Shown here in pieces: positions 1-11,092 of a DNA stretch of 64,000 bases (its first letter is position 1; each line of letters opens with the position of its first letter). The notes beneath the pieces are model-generated. The model was not told the origin of the DNA. It made no database searches and was given only the letters and a program-made list of their open reading frames with translations. This stretch comes from Zhengitettix transpicula (lineage: Eukaryota; Arthropoda; Insecta; Orthoptera; Tetrigidae). The stretch lies in contig CM073590.1 in assembly GCA_037074705.1 (NCBI GenBank), positions 182,808,746 through 182,872,745 of the forward strand, given 5' to 3'. The position numbers were made by a program, and so were the translations under genes.

Positions 1-563
1 ATAAAAATTTTCAAACATGTTAATCGGCCCACATTTACGTCCAATAAATATTTTTCGGTATAATTTAAATTCATTATATTAAGGTCGATATTCTCTGTGA
101 ATAATTTCAATCTCTATCGCCATGGAAGGGGAGCACGCTTTGGGGTGGCGTTTGGTGTTTCGTTACATGAAAATAACGCGAATAGACCAAAATTTTGTGG
201 TTATGGATGTCGATGAGTTTCATTGTGACAAACTGAATAACGCGCGGTGTGGGTGGGAGGGGGTCTGAACGGGGGTAGAAATTTTCAAACGATGTTACCG
301 ACCGATTTTTGCGTGGAAATTTTTCTTTGTTTAACCTACTGTAGCGGGGCTGGAAATTTTCAAACATGTTAAAACGACGATATATTCGTTCAATGAATCT
401 ATTTCAGGGTCAATGAGTTCAACATCTTTCGGAATGGAAGGTGAACATATTTGGGGATAGGGGTCGAGTTGTGTCATAAAATAACGCAAAACCTACTTAG
501 ATTGGAGTCAAATCGGGGGTTATGGATAACGACATCTCGGGCAACGCCGGGCACCCAGCTAGT
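1..563 (-). mobile_element. RTE-like non-LTR element, 5' end, truncated by window edge
   Basis: Read on the minus strand, the element starts at 563 with ACTAGCTGGGTGCCCGGC, the same start seen at 14116, 26965, 45641 and 48863. The next 100 bases align closely with 14140-14245. Further in (toward base 1) lie degenerate repeated blocks: the motif AAATTTTCAAAC recurs near 6, 280 and 353, and a block with TTACATGAAAATAACGC near 165 resembles one near 475. No reverse transcriptase is visible. The RTE assignment rests on overall form only: this kind of start plus a short-tandem-repeat 3' end in related copies. The 3' end lies outside the window. The short frames here are not supported as genes. Confidence 0.6.
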
Positions 564-1599
564 ATTTAATAAAGTTATAAACTTGGAGACTGTTTTTGGT
601 TTTTTCTACTCATCCACGTCTACGTCAACAGTCCTTTTTACCATAATTAGAGTAGAATTTATCCATGGCATACGTCTAAATCTAAAGTTGTTCTTACTCA
701 CACTGATAACTATCTCTTCTTCAAACAGAAAATAATTCTACTGAATAACTAACAACTTTAGTTTAATACAAATTAAAAATATCAGAAACGCTCTACGTTT
801 ACTGTGATTTATCCGAGTAACTCTAGTCTCTGATTATATTTCCTGCCATATTCACCCAAATTTTTAAAGGTAATATAAAAAATTAAAATATTTCATTACT
901 CCAAAAGCCTTACAAAACGGAACTATTCATCCGAATTCTACTGTAGTAGATTTAATTGATGATTCCTCTGGCGCCAAAACAAAATGTAATGAAATGCAAT
1001 TAGACGTACGGTGTTAGTGGAGACTGGAAGAGAATATTATTCGTATATAATTATAAAGTGAAAGAATTAAATTTAAAATTACAATAGCACTGATGGTAAA
1101 AAGTATGAAGAAAATTAAGGACGTATAATTATTTGAATTGTTTATATTATAGACCAATAAACTAGGGAAATCTTAAATAACATTTCTTGTCCGTTAGTCG
1201 TCGAATGAGAAATAAAATTCCGAGACAGACAGATAATGAAGGATACATTTCCTCAAGTTCAGGATATATGGAGTAAGTAGCCGCAATAAACGTGATTCCA
1301 TACTGTGTATAATAAGAGAAAATTCACGATTACTTACTACGGTTAGGAAAGAAGGTAAAAAAAGTAAAAAAAAATACTTTGTCATGCATAAATCAGTATG
1401 TCATATGAAATTCAGTGCAGTATATTCCTTAAAATGTCAGGGTAATCTGGCTGACATATAGGTATTAATTTGGCTCTAATTTTTAATTATTATTAATTTT
1501 CGTTGTGAATTTTTAATTCCATAATCATTATTATTATTATTTTTTTAACCGTTCTTCTCACTTGAAATTCGTACGTGTCACATGGAATGCGGTCACTTT
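564..1599. other. AT-rich stretch, no gene seen
   Basis: Low-complexity AT-rich sequence with short T and ATT runs near 1530-1548. No frame has recognisable protein similarity, and no tRNA-like or terminal-repeat structure was found. Confidence 0.5.
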
Positions 1600-2510
1600 T
1601 TTGGCAGACACTTGCCTGATGCTCGTTTTTCCGACGAAATTATCCCGATTCACGTTTGACCGACAAAACATTATTCCGATTCACGGTTTCCCGAAAGCTC
1701 ATTATCTCGATCGACGTTTGCCCGACATGTTAATATTCCAATGGGTCATTTTCCCAAAACGTGCGTTTTTACGAAATAAAGCCTAATCTCAATAGAAACA
1801 GATCAGCCCACTTGTGAAGCATGTGATCAAGCCCTCACCATCCATAATATTCTGTTTTATTGTAAAAAATATGATGACATACGCAGGAGGACTTTAGCCG
1901 AATACTCAGGAGAAGACGTCTGTATACTCACAACGGCGAACAAGAGCCTCCTGCATTTCGTCTCCGAAGCTAAATTGTCATCCGCTATTTGAAACGTTGT
2001 TCAAAATTAGAAATTTTCTAACTTAATGTAAGCTAATTTTGTAAATACTTTTAGAGGGTCGCCAATAACCTTTAGGTTGACGTGACTTTAAATCAACAAA
2101 TAAAAAAAAGACTGAATAATTATCTTATTATATATATATAATTATTATGGAAATTAAGTTAGTAATTGATACGTGGAACAATTTTACAAGACTTGGTGCA
2201 CATTTCACTTACGATCCAGGAACAAACATTTTTAGGATTGTCTTACATCCGCAGTGTGTCTGATTCTGGATTTTAAAGGACACGTGTTCTGAGTTTGGTT
2301 CAAATTGTTACAATAATAATAATAATGAATAATAAGATGACCAACATATTAAATGTTCTATTAGTATTATACTTTATTTCGTAAAAACAACCTTTCGGCA
2401 AAATGAGCCTTCGGGACATTGATCAGACGGACAAACTTCAATCCGGATAATGTCGTCGGGAAAACGTGCATCGGGCAAGTACCCGTCGGGATTTTGTACT
2501 AGACTCGTGA
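1600..2510. mobile_element. Foldback-like element with long terminal inverted repeats built of 31-bp subrepeats
   Basis: The left arm (about 1600-1781) and right arm (about 2372-2510) are inverted copies of each other. The inner 17 bases match perfectly: GTTTTTACGAAATAAAG at 1765-1781 against its reverse complement at 2372-2388. The left arm holds tandem units at 1639-1669, 1670-1700 and 1701-1732, each beginning ATTAT and carrying a CCGATTCACGTTT-like core. The right arm shows the same CGGATAATG and CGGGAAAACGTG words reversed. Long arms with internal subrepeats and no transposase are typical of foldback or non-autonomous DNA elements. No superfamily can be named. The outer boundaries are approximate, and the interior holds a LINE fragment. 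Confidence 0.65.
1793..2107 (+). pseudogene. Jockey-like LINE, C-terminal fragment and 3' UTR
   Basis: The + strand reads a peptide beginning ETDQPTCEACDQALTIHNIL and ending at a TGA stop near 1990. It carries C-x2-C, then H, then C-x-K-Y spacing, as in the zinc-knuckle-like tail that closes Jockey-type LINE polyproteins. After the stop comes about 115 bases of 3' UTR holding GTCGCCAATAACC and GTTGACGTGAC, ending in an A-run at 2100-2107. The upstream reverse transcriptase is missing, which fits 5' truncation. The fragment lies between the two arms of the surrounding inverted-repeat element, so it probably inserted there. Its 3' UTR end resembles the tail of the SINE at 54880-55078. Confidence 0.65.
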
Positions 2511-3250
2511 TACATGCATAAATTTCGTCCTCGTGAGTTTTTAATCGAAAAGAAATTAAGTTATTTCGTTTATAAATAAAACAAATGACATTTAAAAATA
2601 AATTTCTGTTAATATAAACACAATGTTGTTATCGTATAACAATAATTCAAATGTGTTTAGATGTTCCTCTGAAACCTACTATCCAGTTGAAATTCTGTCT
2701 TCAGAAATTAAAATTACAAATTCTGAAATTTATTGAAATGTGTTCAGCCGCTTTTTTTAATTTATTACTCTCATAAGTTAGGCGTTTTATTAATACAGAT
2801 ATCAAAGTCGTGAGCCTAATGGTGTAGTAGAAATATATTAGAGATTCTATTTGTTGTGATATACACTAGTATAGACCTAATTCTCGACAAATATAATTTC
2901 TCAAATTCGACTCGTGAAAATCCTTTGGACCTAAGAACATGTGTGTAATCATTATATTGTAAAAAGAAGCCAAGTGTTGATATATTGCAATCATATCTGT
3001 TCGTGTATGGTGTCAGAAATTTAAGAGCGAAGAGGGAACACGCTTCTTTGAGTCAGCCTTCGGAGTTAAGTTCCCTGCTGACATCAACCATTTGATCCAA
3101 TGTGTGATACCCTCAGACGCTGTTGTCAGCACACGACAGGCTATACGCTCCGGCTTTGTGACTACGTGAAACTGACGTCCTTGGGCTATTTCTAACAGCA
3201 TTATATATCGCTGCGGACATCATATTTTTATCATCCTTAATAATGTGAAT
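2511..3250. other. AT-rich stretch, no gene seen
   Basis: No credible coding frame. The patch at 3013-3201 is less AT-rich and holds a 62-codon minus-strand frame with no recognisable motif, so it was not called. Confidence 0.5.
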
Positions 3251-3720
3251 TTTTTTTTAAGGTGTAGACAGGGTATGTATAGGGTAATCCACATAGTAGC
3301 TCATATAGCATAAGAAAGGGACTGAAAGGGGGGGAGCGAAAAGTTATAACAAGGTAGCCAAGGGGTTAACTAGGGCCCCCGGGCTATGGTTTAAGGATCC
3401 TACGCGGCAATTCGCCTAAAAGTGATGCAGAGTAAAATGTGGAAAAATCTGCATCAGGTAGGTCGGGCATTTGGTACTTGTCCCACGCCCTTCCAATTGC
3501 GGGAGACGGTTTTTTTTGTGGGGTCGCAGCTTTCCCCTCTTCCTACCTTGACCAGTTTAAGAGGCAGCTGGCCGACGATTCCAATATGAATAGCGGACAA
3601 CTCTTACCGTATGCCCAAGGTCTGCGACCCCGGTACATACACGTCTCAAAACAGGCAGAGCTCTGGGAAGGTTCACCTGCGAGAGAATTCTCTCACAGGC
3701 TTCCATCCAGATTTTGAGGG
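3251..3720 (-). mobile_element. GC-rich A-tailed retroposon, unit 1a
   Basis: This is a minus-strand copy of the commonest repeat in the window. The tail is the T-run at 3250-3259. Diagnostic blocks in genomic order are GGGGCCC-type GC block 3373-3383, TTTAAGGATCCTAC 3390-3403, GGTAGGTCGGGCATTTGG 3458-3475 and GAGGCAGCTGGCCGA 3561-3575. Its 5' end abuts the T-run of unit 1b, so the pair is a head-to-tail dimer. Confidence 0.8.
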
Positions 3721-4233
3721 GTTTTTTTTAGGGCAACAGGCTACATGAGGATGATCCACGTTGGGCAACTCCCCTCTTATAGCATGGGAAAGGGATTTGA
3801 AAGGGGGGATGCGGTAGGGTGGAGGAAAGTAGCCAAGGGTTAACTAGGGCCCCCGGGCTATAGTTTAAGGATCCTACCCGGCATTCGCCTAAATGTAATG
3901 CCGGACAAACCCTATAAAAACCTGTATCAGGTAGGTCGGGCATTTGGTACGTGTCCCACGCCCTTCCGATGGCGGGAGAGGAGTTTGCTGTGGCGACGCA
4001 GCATTCCCTTCTCCATGCCACGACCAGTTTAGGAGGCAGCTGGCCGACCATTCCAATAGGAATAGCGGACAACTCTTACCGTATGCCCAAGGTCTGCGAC
4101 CCCGGAACATATACCTCCTAAAACAGTCCGAGGTGCCTCAGCATGTGGGAGCCTTAGTTCAAGAAACCAGAGAGATGTGAGGGCATCCCCAAAGGTAGCC
4201 CCCGCCAGAGCTCTCTGCAGATTTTGAGTTTTT
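3721..4233 (-). mobile_element. GC-rich A-tailed retroposon, unit 1b
   Basis: Second unit of the dimer, near full length, with tail T-run at 3721-3729. It contains every family block: GGATCCTACCCGGCATTCGC, the GGTAGGTCGGGCATT block, GAGGCAGCTGGCCGACC, the CCCAAGGTCTGCGACCCCGG block and the GAGGTGCCTCAGC palindrome. The minus strand keeps a 114-codon frame (4072 to 3728) whose TAA stop forms at the junction with the A-tail. The same frame stays open at 17727-18071, 41068-41451 and 62235-62531. Whether it is translated is unknown. Confidence 0.8.
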
Positions 4234-4700
4234 CTGCACGATTACGAATACTTGGCTTTTCGTTTCATAGCAGCGAGCGCAAAGTGCTTGCTAGAATTCC
4301 ATTAAAGGCGCAGCTTCCCTGGAGCCAGCGTCTTGCGTTCGTCCCTTTGCCGCTCTGGTGCGTTTCTCCACTGTCTGTGTCGAGATGAAACAGCGTGTGA
4401 CGTATTTCGGGCCGCCCTGGGGGAGCTCTTCAGTGGTAATGGTCCCTCAGGACTCGCCGCGTCCCGTAGGCAAACAGCAATCTGCAGGAGACTGCCAAGG
4501 ATCGCAATGATACGTGATGATCTGTCCGCCGCAGCCTGCCAGCCTTGTTATCCGTCCCGTTACCTACCCACTTTCAGCTCCAACAAGCAGCCGCAAAATG
4601 GCGAAACGCAATCTCACGCAACGTCTGATTACGAGCGCACAATCCTGTTTACTAACATGTACTCACAAAATTCATACATTTGATTGCGGTGCGGAGTTTT
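4234..4700. other. GC-richer unique patch, function unknown
   Basis: Bases 4290-4640 are clearly less AT-rich than the flanks and match no repeat family seen elsewhere in the window. A + strand frame of about 116 codons (4333-4683) starts at TTG and shows no recognisable domain. It could be part of the neighbouring retroposon, a regulatory patch or an unrecognised exon. Confidence 0.35.
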
Positions 4701-5919
4701 CCATCCAGTTAATAGACACGTTTAAAAAACATAATCACAAATTTTTATTGGTGTTATTCTTCATTTTCTGCATTACTAACACAAAAGATATAAAAGAGTA
4801 CAATAAAGATAATAGAAGTTTTCTATAATTATGATAAAAAATGCAATGGAATAGCACGCAATGCTGACAACTTACTGTTGATCAGTCAGAAAATAAAATG
4901 ATTGGCTGCCATCTGTGGCGGTCAATTTTAAAACCAGTTTGTTAACCTAAATAGCTCTCAAGAAACACCTCCACTATATAAAAAGTATAAAAAATAAATA
5001 GACAAATAACAGACAAAAATTAGTCCTAAATAAATATTTCAAAAATAAATAAATAATATGGTATTTATTGAGGACTTATTTTGGCCTGTTATTTGGCTAA
5101 TAAGTATACTTTTAACAGACATGTTTTATGTTTTATAAATTCTCTATTGTGCTTAATATTATACCGTTTATATCAACAATATTCATGTAGGGATAGCGGT
5201 TATTTAAATAAAAGCTAGTTTTCGGTTATGTTCGTTTTATTTATAAAATTGTTCAAAATAATCTGACTTATTTTGGCTTATATATAATGGCTTATATATA
5301 ATGCAATATATATATAAAACGTTAAATTGGTGTATTAAACAGTTAGAGAGGTTGGCAAATCCTTCTATAGTAGGAATCGCGGTCTCGAAATTTAATACTT
5401 TTTCTAGGATATGAAGGTTTCTGTCGGGTAGTAAATAGAAATTTAACTGCCAACAAAATAGTGCTTCCGCCGATGAAACGAAAAAAGAAGTAATTGTATT
5501 GCGTCCCGGTTTATTTTGACAGTTTAGTATCTGTCCATAAACTATAACGTTTCGGAATAGTGTGGAAATATACTTGATATTTTTAATAAATATCATTAAC
5601 ATACATAATTTGAATATTTTGTTCCGGTGATGAGACATTTAGAGAATATGTGAAATAAGCCGTTTTAAACGTTATATGGACTTAATACAGACGTAAGTAA
5701 TTACAATGGTCTGAAGTTTATTTGTCTTATTTTTGCCCTACGATTTTGAAGCCTTTTTCTATCCCAAATTAAATTTCGTTCTAGTAAATTTAGGGCTTTT
5801 AAATGAAGACAGTAATGGATTTAAATGCCTGAGTTGGATTATAAACATATATCCCAGTGCTCAAGTAGTACATTATAAACTTATTCTTCCTGCCTCCAGA
5901 TCCCTCAGAATTTAATTAC
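4701..5919. other. AT-rich stretch, no gene seen
   Basis: Sequence with short repeats such as GGCTTATATATAAT twice at 5275-5301. The 133-codon minus-strand frame at 5237-5638 has no recognisable motif and AT-driven composition, and is not called. Confidence 0.5.
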
Positions 5920-6019
5920 ATATTCAAATTATCCACATTATCTCAAGCAGTATCGTTTATACTTTATTATTATATATTCAAATTATCCACATTATCTCAA
6001 GCAGTATCGTTTATACTTT
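5920..6019. repeat. Local tandem duplication, 46 bp twice, period 54
   Basis: Bases 5920-5965 recur at 5974-6019, apparently without change, separated by the 8-base spacer ATTATTAT. Both copies contain TTATCCACATTATCTCAAGC. Perfect identity suggests a recent duplication. Confidence 0.85.
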
Positions 6020-6084
6020 TCGATATCTGCGGTGCAATAAATATTTCCTGTCTTAATTTCGTTTGAGTAAACCCGATCATAATC

Positions 6085-6345
6085 CAATGATTTTTCAAAA
6101 TTGTAAAATATAAAACAACTGCCTTAAAAGTATACTAATTAGTCAAAGAAGTAAGGAAATAACATAAAAGAGTAAGTGATAAATTAAATCCCACATAACG
6201 TTTATGAAATCCTTGTCCCTTTCGTCAGGGGATCTAAACGCAAGCTTGGGTGCCGAGGCATTCTTGCGGCAACAGGGATTCCAGAAACGTGTGGTAATTA
6301 TTTTATCACTTAATATTGTCCGTTATTTGGCTGTTTATTAATATG
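6085..6345. mobile_element. Penelope-like terminal (pLTR) remnant, inverted pair
   Basis: Two degraded pieces of the dispersed Penelope-like terminal repeat face outward. The left piece is on the minus strand: CCACATAACGTTT, CCTTGTCCCTTTCGTCAGG at 6191-6229. The right piece is on the + strand: GGGATTCCAGAAACG at 6275-6289. The left piece keeps CTGACGA, but GAAAC has become TAAAC. The same inverted arrangement occurs, better preserved, at 41963-42218 and 57078-57320. Confidence 0.55.
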
Positions 6346-6492
6346 ATTTTACAAAACTATTTGTCAGTTTTGGACGAGAAAGTTTTTTAATGTCATGTTT
6401 TTGCTAATTTTTTCTAAGAGCGACGATTAATCTTGGTCATTCTCAAAATATTTCGGTAGTATATATTTATTAACAAATATTATGACATTCTC

Positions 6493-6497
<5 letters not shown>

Positions 6498-6536
<39 letters not shown>
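6498..6536. repeat. (AT)n microsatellite
   Basis: Uninterrupted AT dinucleotides directly upstream of the LTR-like repeat that begins at 6537. Confidence 0.95.
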
Positions 6537-6539
<3 letters not shown>

Positions 6540-7478
6540 AATAATTAAATATAATATATGAATGAATGTGGCTTAAATGAAATACACTAATAACTTTAAA
6601 GAACAAACAAAATTTATTGTTCCAAATTTAAAAACAATTATATAATCACAAAATATTTGGGATCTCAGGGTCTTGATCGGGGTTTGATAAATGGCAGAAT
6701 TTAAATAATCAAAATTACATTTACCTTTTATGGAAATCAAAGCGTCTGAACATAGACGAAATTTGTTGCGGAAGAAATAATACTAAAGATTGAATTTAAC
6801 AATTTCAATTTTATCAAGAGTTAAGAATCTCATTTTATCGATAATTAATTAATTAAAGAACGATCTGACTTTTATCTTTTAAACACGGTTTACAAATTAT
6901 TTTAAAGTTTTTCTCTACTTACGGCCGCCCAGGTCTCATTTTTAGTTTTTCGTGCACAATTTTGGGGACATCACTGATTCTAAGTTCTCACAGACTCTAA
7001 CTGGTGTAGTTTGTTAGTTGGTTTAACACAAATTGGTTGGTTCTCGATGCTTTACTGCAACCTGGATTTGTAGATCTCGTGGCTTTAGTTGACAATGGAC
7101 TTCATTGGTTTGTCTGAATATTGCTTTACTTTTTAATAACTGAAAGCATGTTTGTGACTGGGCCACAATCTTTCGTTCTGACTACCGACTGTAAAACTTT
7201 CAATGAGTTCTTTTCGTCCGTTCTATTCGCTGTCTGCTGACCGACTGAACTGTTCAAATTTTTATGCCTTGGAGTTTTGGTCTTTTCTCCTCGCTGCTTA
7301 CTGCCCGACTGTACTCTTCGTCTCGTAGATTTTTGAGCGCGTAAACTCTCTTAACTGATCAACAATGTTTTCTTTGCCTCGCCGGATTGTTGCGGCGTCC
7401 GCTCTATATCCACTAATAATGAGTCCTCTAGAATCCATCTTTCCAATTAGAACAATGTCTTAATTACCAATTACTACA
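6537..7478 (-). mobile_element. Solo-LTR-like repeat, copy 1
   Basis: The repeat begins TGTAATAATTAA and ends ACTACA, with ATAT on both sides. Two relatives (43316-44313, 59879-60773) share these ends and an internal TCAGGGTC...TTTGATAA block. The TG...CA ends, length of about 0.9-1.0 kb, 4-base flanking duplication and lack of coding sequence suggest a solo LTR. The minus orientation is chosen because a TATA-like box and a downstream AATAAA lie on that strand in copy 2. The flank is an AT microsatellite, so the target duplication is not decisive. A long MITE is the alternative. Confidence 0.5.
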
Positions 7479-10378
7479 ATATATCATGTATTTAATTGCG
7501 TGAGGTATTTTCATTTATCAGGAATAATAGAAAATATAACAAAATTAGAAACTAACCTATTTTATCTGTCTTATCTCGTGGTTTATAAGACAAAAAAAAC
7601 AGTCTTCTAATGCAAAAAAAAAATCATCAGACAATTTTTGTATTTTAGGAACATTGTTTTCTAATAGCGGTTTACCTGAAAACCCCAATAATGTTTGGGT
7701 AAATATGGAAAATAAACTGACCAAACATTTAAAATCACAATTTGTAGAGAGGGATTTGAAAGTCTAGGATAGGAGACGCACTTCCTCAGATATTTTGTGT
7801 TTCCTTTTATTCTACTAGAAATTTAACTGCAGTCAGCGCCACGGAAACGTAATACCAAGGCCAAGTCTAGTCTCAAACCTCGCCCTGCCGTATTGAGGAC
7901 CCCTTCACTATCCTGTTCAGTCATTGTAAGCCATGTTTATTTACATAATGAATAATTGGGAAACATGTTTGGCAACGTAGCCGTGACATTGGTATTACAT
8001 TTTAGTGGCGCTGCCTATAGTTTTTACTACAAACTATTAAAAATCTCTATTCGAGTGGACAAATAATATTGTCATTTGTTTTACACAGTTGTATTTCGAT
8101 TGCTGCAGATATGTCGACGATAACTATTGTAGTCGATACGCGTTTATTTTCAGGCATATTCCTACTTTTATATCTTTGACGTAAACCTTCATTTTTTTCG
8201 ACCTTGAGGCTAACATCTCAGTTCCTTATAACCACAGAAGTGTCTCGACGAATTAAATGTGACACTGTAACACGTTAAAAATTGACACACTTTTACCGTA
8301 ATTACACGCAAGATCAGATATTAATTTTTTTTGTCTTCCCGTTTGAACCTCCTTGTGTCGGGAATAAAGGTCGGAGCAGTGATTCACTGGACGACGGAAT
8401 TGATTCTGGCCTTTCATTTGCTACCTAATGTTATTCTATATAAATTTTACGTATCGAAATTTTGTGTTCCTTTCTAAATTTATACCAAATAAAATCTTTA
8501 TAGTTCGAAAGTAACGACGTTGTACCAAATTGCTAATGTTTTAAGAATAGTTTCTTTTGATTTACTTACGTCCTTCATTTTAAACCTTCGTGCAAACAGT
8601 GTTCACATGGACGTTTAAATGATGAAAATTGATATTATTTTCTGGGTTCAAATTGATGTGAGTCTTTTAATTTTTCCCCATAATCTGCTCTCGATATAAG
8701 TAAACATAAATAGTAGAAAAAAATAATATCGCCCAGCCATGCATAACCATTATACACGTTAAAATTTCTCCTTACGTAGATGTAATGTACATAGAAGAAT
8801 GTTATGGGTAAATCATTGTTCGTAAGGGTGCGTAAAATTAGTCTTTACAAAAGCTCCTCATTAAATTATAAGCACAATTTAAGTAAGGACAGATTTTGCT
8901 CCTTCAAATAGGAGAGGAATTACTATGTAGCGGCTACGTCATTACAGTGTTTATAATTATAATAAAATGTTATTAATTGTGAAACTTTGCGTGTTACTTT
9001 GTTCTCATATGTACTTGGACAACAATTGCATTTCACTGTGGTTGTTTAATGTTTTTTGCGGACTAATTAACTCTCTCGCTTGGCGTGTGATGGTTATTAT
9101 CCACTTACGGCGCTGTCAGCTGAGTGTCACCACATGAAGAGGTCAACGCCCTCCAGCCGTGAGGTTGTGAATCCGATGCTAATTAACTCGTCTCCGTTCT
9201 GGGCACTTCACGTTGCGCTTAGCTCAACGTGCGTCCTCGTGAGAACAAACACGCCGCTACGCAAACGCTTAATGCGATCAATACCACGCGTTTGGATTAC
9301 TTGCACGCAGAAACGGTAAAATAAAAATAAAACAGTGCTGAGAACATTAGCTTGAAAGAGAGATAGCGGCTATTGCTCTCCAGCATCCAGCAACAGGTTA
9401 TCTCAGCAAGCAACCTCTAACGGGCTTAACTGAACACACTGGATCAATGGACTGGTGACTTAAACGAGATTATGTTTGATGGTGTCGGACAAAAATTGTA
9501 ATACACTCTTTAACACTTCACATTCAGTCTTTAACCTGATTTATAGAATCTGTTCTTCTTATTTAGAAGTAATACGAAATACTTAGTTTCACCAAAAATA
9601 TGTCTTACTTTATGTTCTACTAACTCTTTAAAATTACGTCATGCAACTCAGACATTCAGTTCTAATAAAAAGAACGCATCATTATTGCCCTGAAACCGTA
9701 CTTGCACGGGTATCTTAAACTATATATAACACAATACGAGACTCTTGTGACTTTTTCAATTCGGATTGGCAGTCGGGTAAGCTCGGGTTACTACGGAAGC
9801 AATGCGTCAGCCTTGAAAATTTGTTTATAAGGAGTGACGTGATCTAAAACTATTACCCGGCACTCACGTACACAAATTGATTCATTCTAAAGCATAATTA
9901 TTATTCTTTTAGCGTATAATTGGGCTACCTTTGATGATTTCGAACGGTCCACTGTTACTGGTTGAGAAAAAAAATACTGATATTAATAAGCACAATACTT
10001 AAAAGATTACCTACAGAGAAATAAAAAATGTCGTTTATCCTTTATATTATTGTATTTATTTTTCATTTTTCCATTCCATCAAACATAACAGCTTCTAGAA
10101 CCACAAAACTTTGTCTAAATAACGGATACCTGTAAAAATTAATATTTTATTTTACGACTGTAAATTATTACTAGCATAAATTAAATAGTAACGATCGTTT
10201 TACAGACGTTTTGAAAAACTTTCAACAGTTTTTTTCTACGGTAACAAATTTTTTTTGTCATGCATGATGAAAATAACAGAATATTTCAAATCACAAGTTC
10301 ATGACTTTTATTACTTCTTATTCTCCTATCTTAAACTGTAAAGCAACATTATATGTAAAATCAAATCGTTATACAGCT
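7479..10378. other. Repeat-poor stretch, no gene recognised
   Basis: Mostly AT-rich unique sequence. A GC-richer patch at 9070-9330 holds a + strand frame of 79 codons (9080-9319) with no recognisable domain, which could mark a regulatory element or old exon. Another mildly GC-rich patch at 7805-7925 is also unassigned. Confidence 0.4.
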
Positions 10379-10578
10379 GCCGTTTGTCCTGCATTACTTT
10401 TAGACGAATGCCGGGTAGGATCCTTAAAATATAGTCCGGGGGCCCTAGTAACGCTTGGCTACCTTCCTACACCCTACCGCATCCCCCCTTTCAAATCCCT
10501 TTCCTATGCTATAAGAGGGGAGTTACCACTATGTGGATTACCCTATACATAGCCTATCTACAAAATAAAACAAAAAAA
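10379..10578 (+). mobile_element. GC-rich A-tailed retroposon, unit 2a (5'-truncated)
   Basis: Holds only the 3' half of the family: GCATTACTTTTAGACGAATG, GGTAGGATCCTTAAAATATA, CCGCATCCCCCCTTTCAAAT, then an A-rich tail to 10577. It has the ACTTTTAG variant that keeps the shared reading frame open. First of three head-to-tail units. Confidence 0.8.
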
Positions 10579-10853
10579 ACCAGCAAACTCCTCTCCCGCT
10601 ATCGGAAGGGCGTGGGACAAGTACCCAATGCCCGACCTACCTGATGCAGGTTTTTCTAGGGTTTTCCCTGCATTTCTTTAGGCGAATGCCAGGTAGGATC
10701 CTTAAAATATAGCCCGGGGGCCCTAGTTAACCCTTGGCTACCTTCCTCTACCCTTCCGCATCCCCCCTTTCAAATCCCTTCCTATGCTATGAAAGGGGAG
10801 TTGCCCAAAGTGGATTACCCTCATGTAGCCTGTTGCCCCCCCCCCAAAAAAAA
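10579..10853 (+). mobile_element. GC-rich A-tailed retroposon, unit 2b
   Basis: Starts at CAGCAAACTCCTCTCCCGC and runs to GTAGCCTGTTG, a C-run and eight A bases (10846-10853). It has the TTTCTTTAG variant that closes the shared reading frame. The C-run replaces the usual ACCCT before the tail. Confidence 0.8.
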
Positions 10854-11033
10854 CGAGGCCCTTTGAATACCGGGTAGGATCCTTAAATTATAGCCCGGGG
10901 GCCCTAGTTAACCCTTGGCTACCTTCCTCTACCCTTCCGCATCCCCCCTTTCAAATCCCTTTCCTATGCTATAAGAGGGGAGTTGCCACTATGTGGATTA
11001 CACTATACATAGCCTGTCTACACCAAAAAAAAA
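10854..11033 (+). mobile_element. GC-rich A-tailed retroposon, unit 2c (5'-truncated)
   Basis: Short copy from GGTAGGATCCTTAAATTATA to an A-run at 11024-11033. It follows the A-tail of unit 2b directly, which makes a three-unit head-to-tail array. Confidence 0.8.
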
Positions 11034-11049
11034 TACCGTGAAAACGTTG

Positions 11050-11092
11050 CCTGATGAAAGTACAAAAAGCTACGGAAACGACGTTGGGTTAA
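11050..11092 (+). ncRNA. Possible decayed hammerhead-like core
   Basis: CTGATGA (11054-11060) and GAAAC (11078-11082) are 17 bases apart, the same spacing as in the hammerhead-like cores at 38063 and 42130. The segment between can form GUA/UAC (11063-11065 with 11074-11076). Stem III could be ACG/CGU with a one-base loop. Stem I pairs poorly. It may be a decayed relative or coincidence. Confidence 0.2.

Noticed and set aside
5237..5638. 133-codon minus-strand frame
   Set aside because: AT-rich composition gives Ile/Phe/Asn/Tyr-rich peptide with no motif, and it is consistent with chance.
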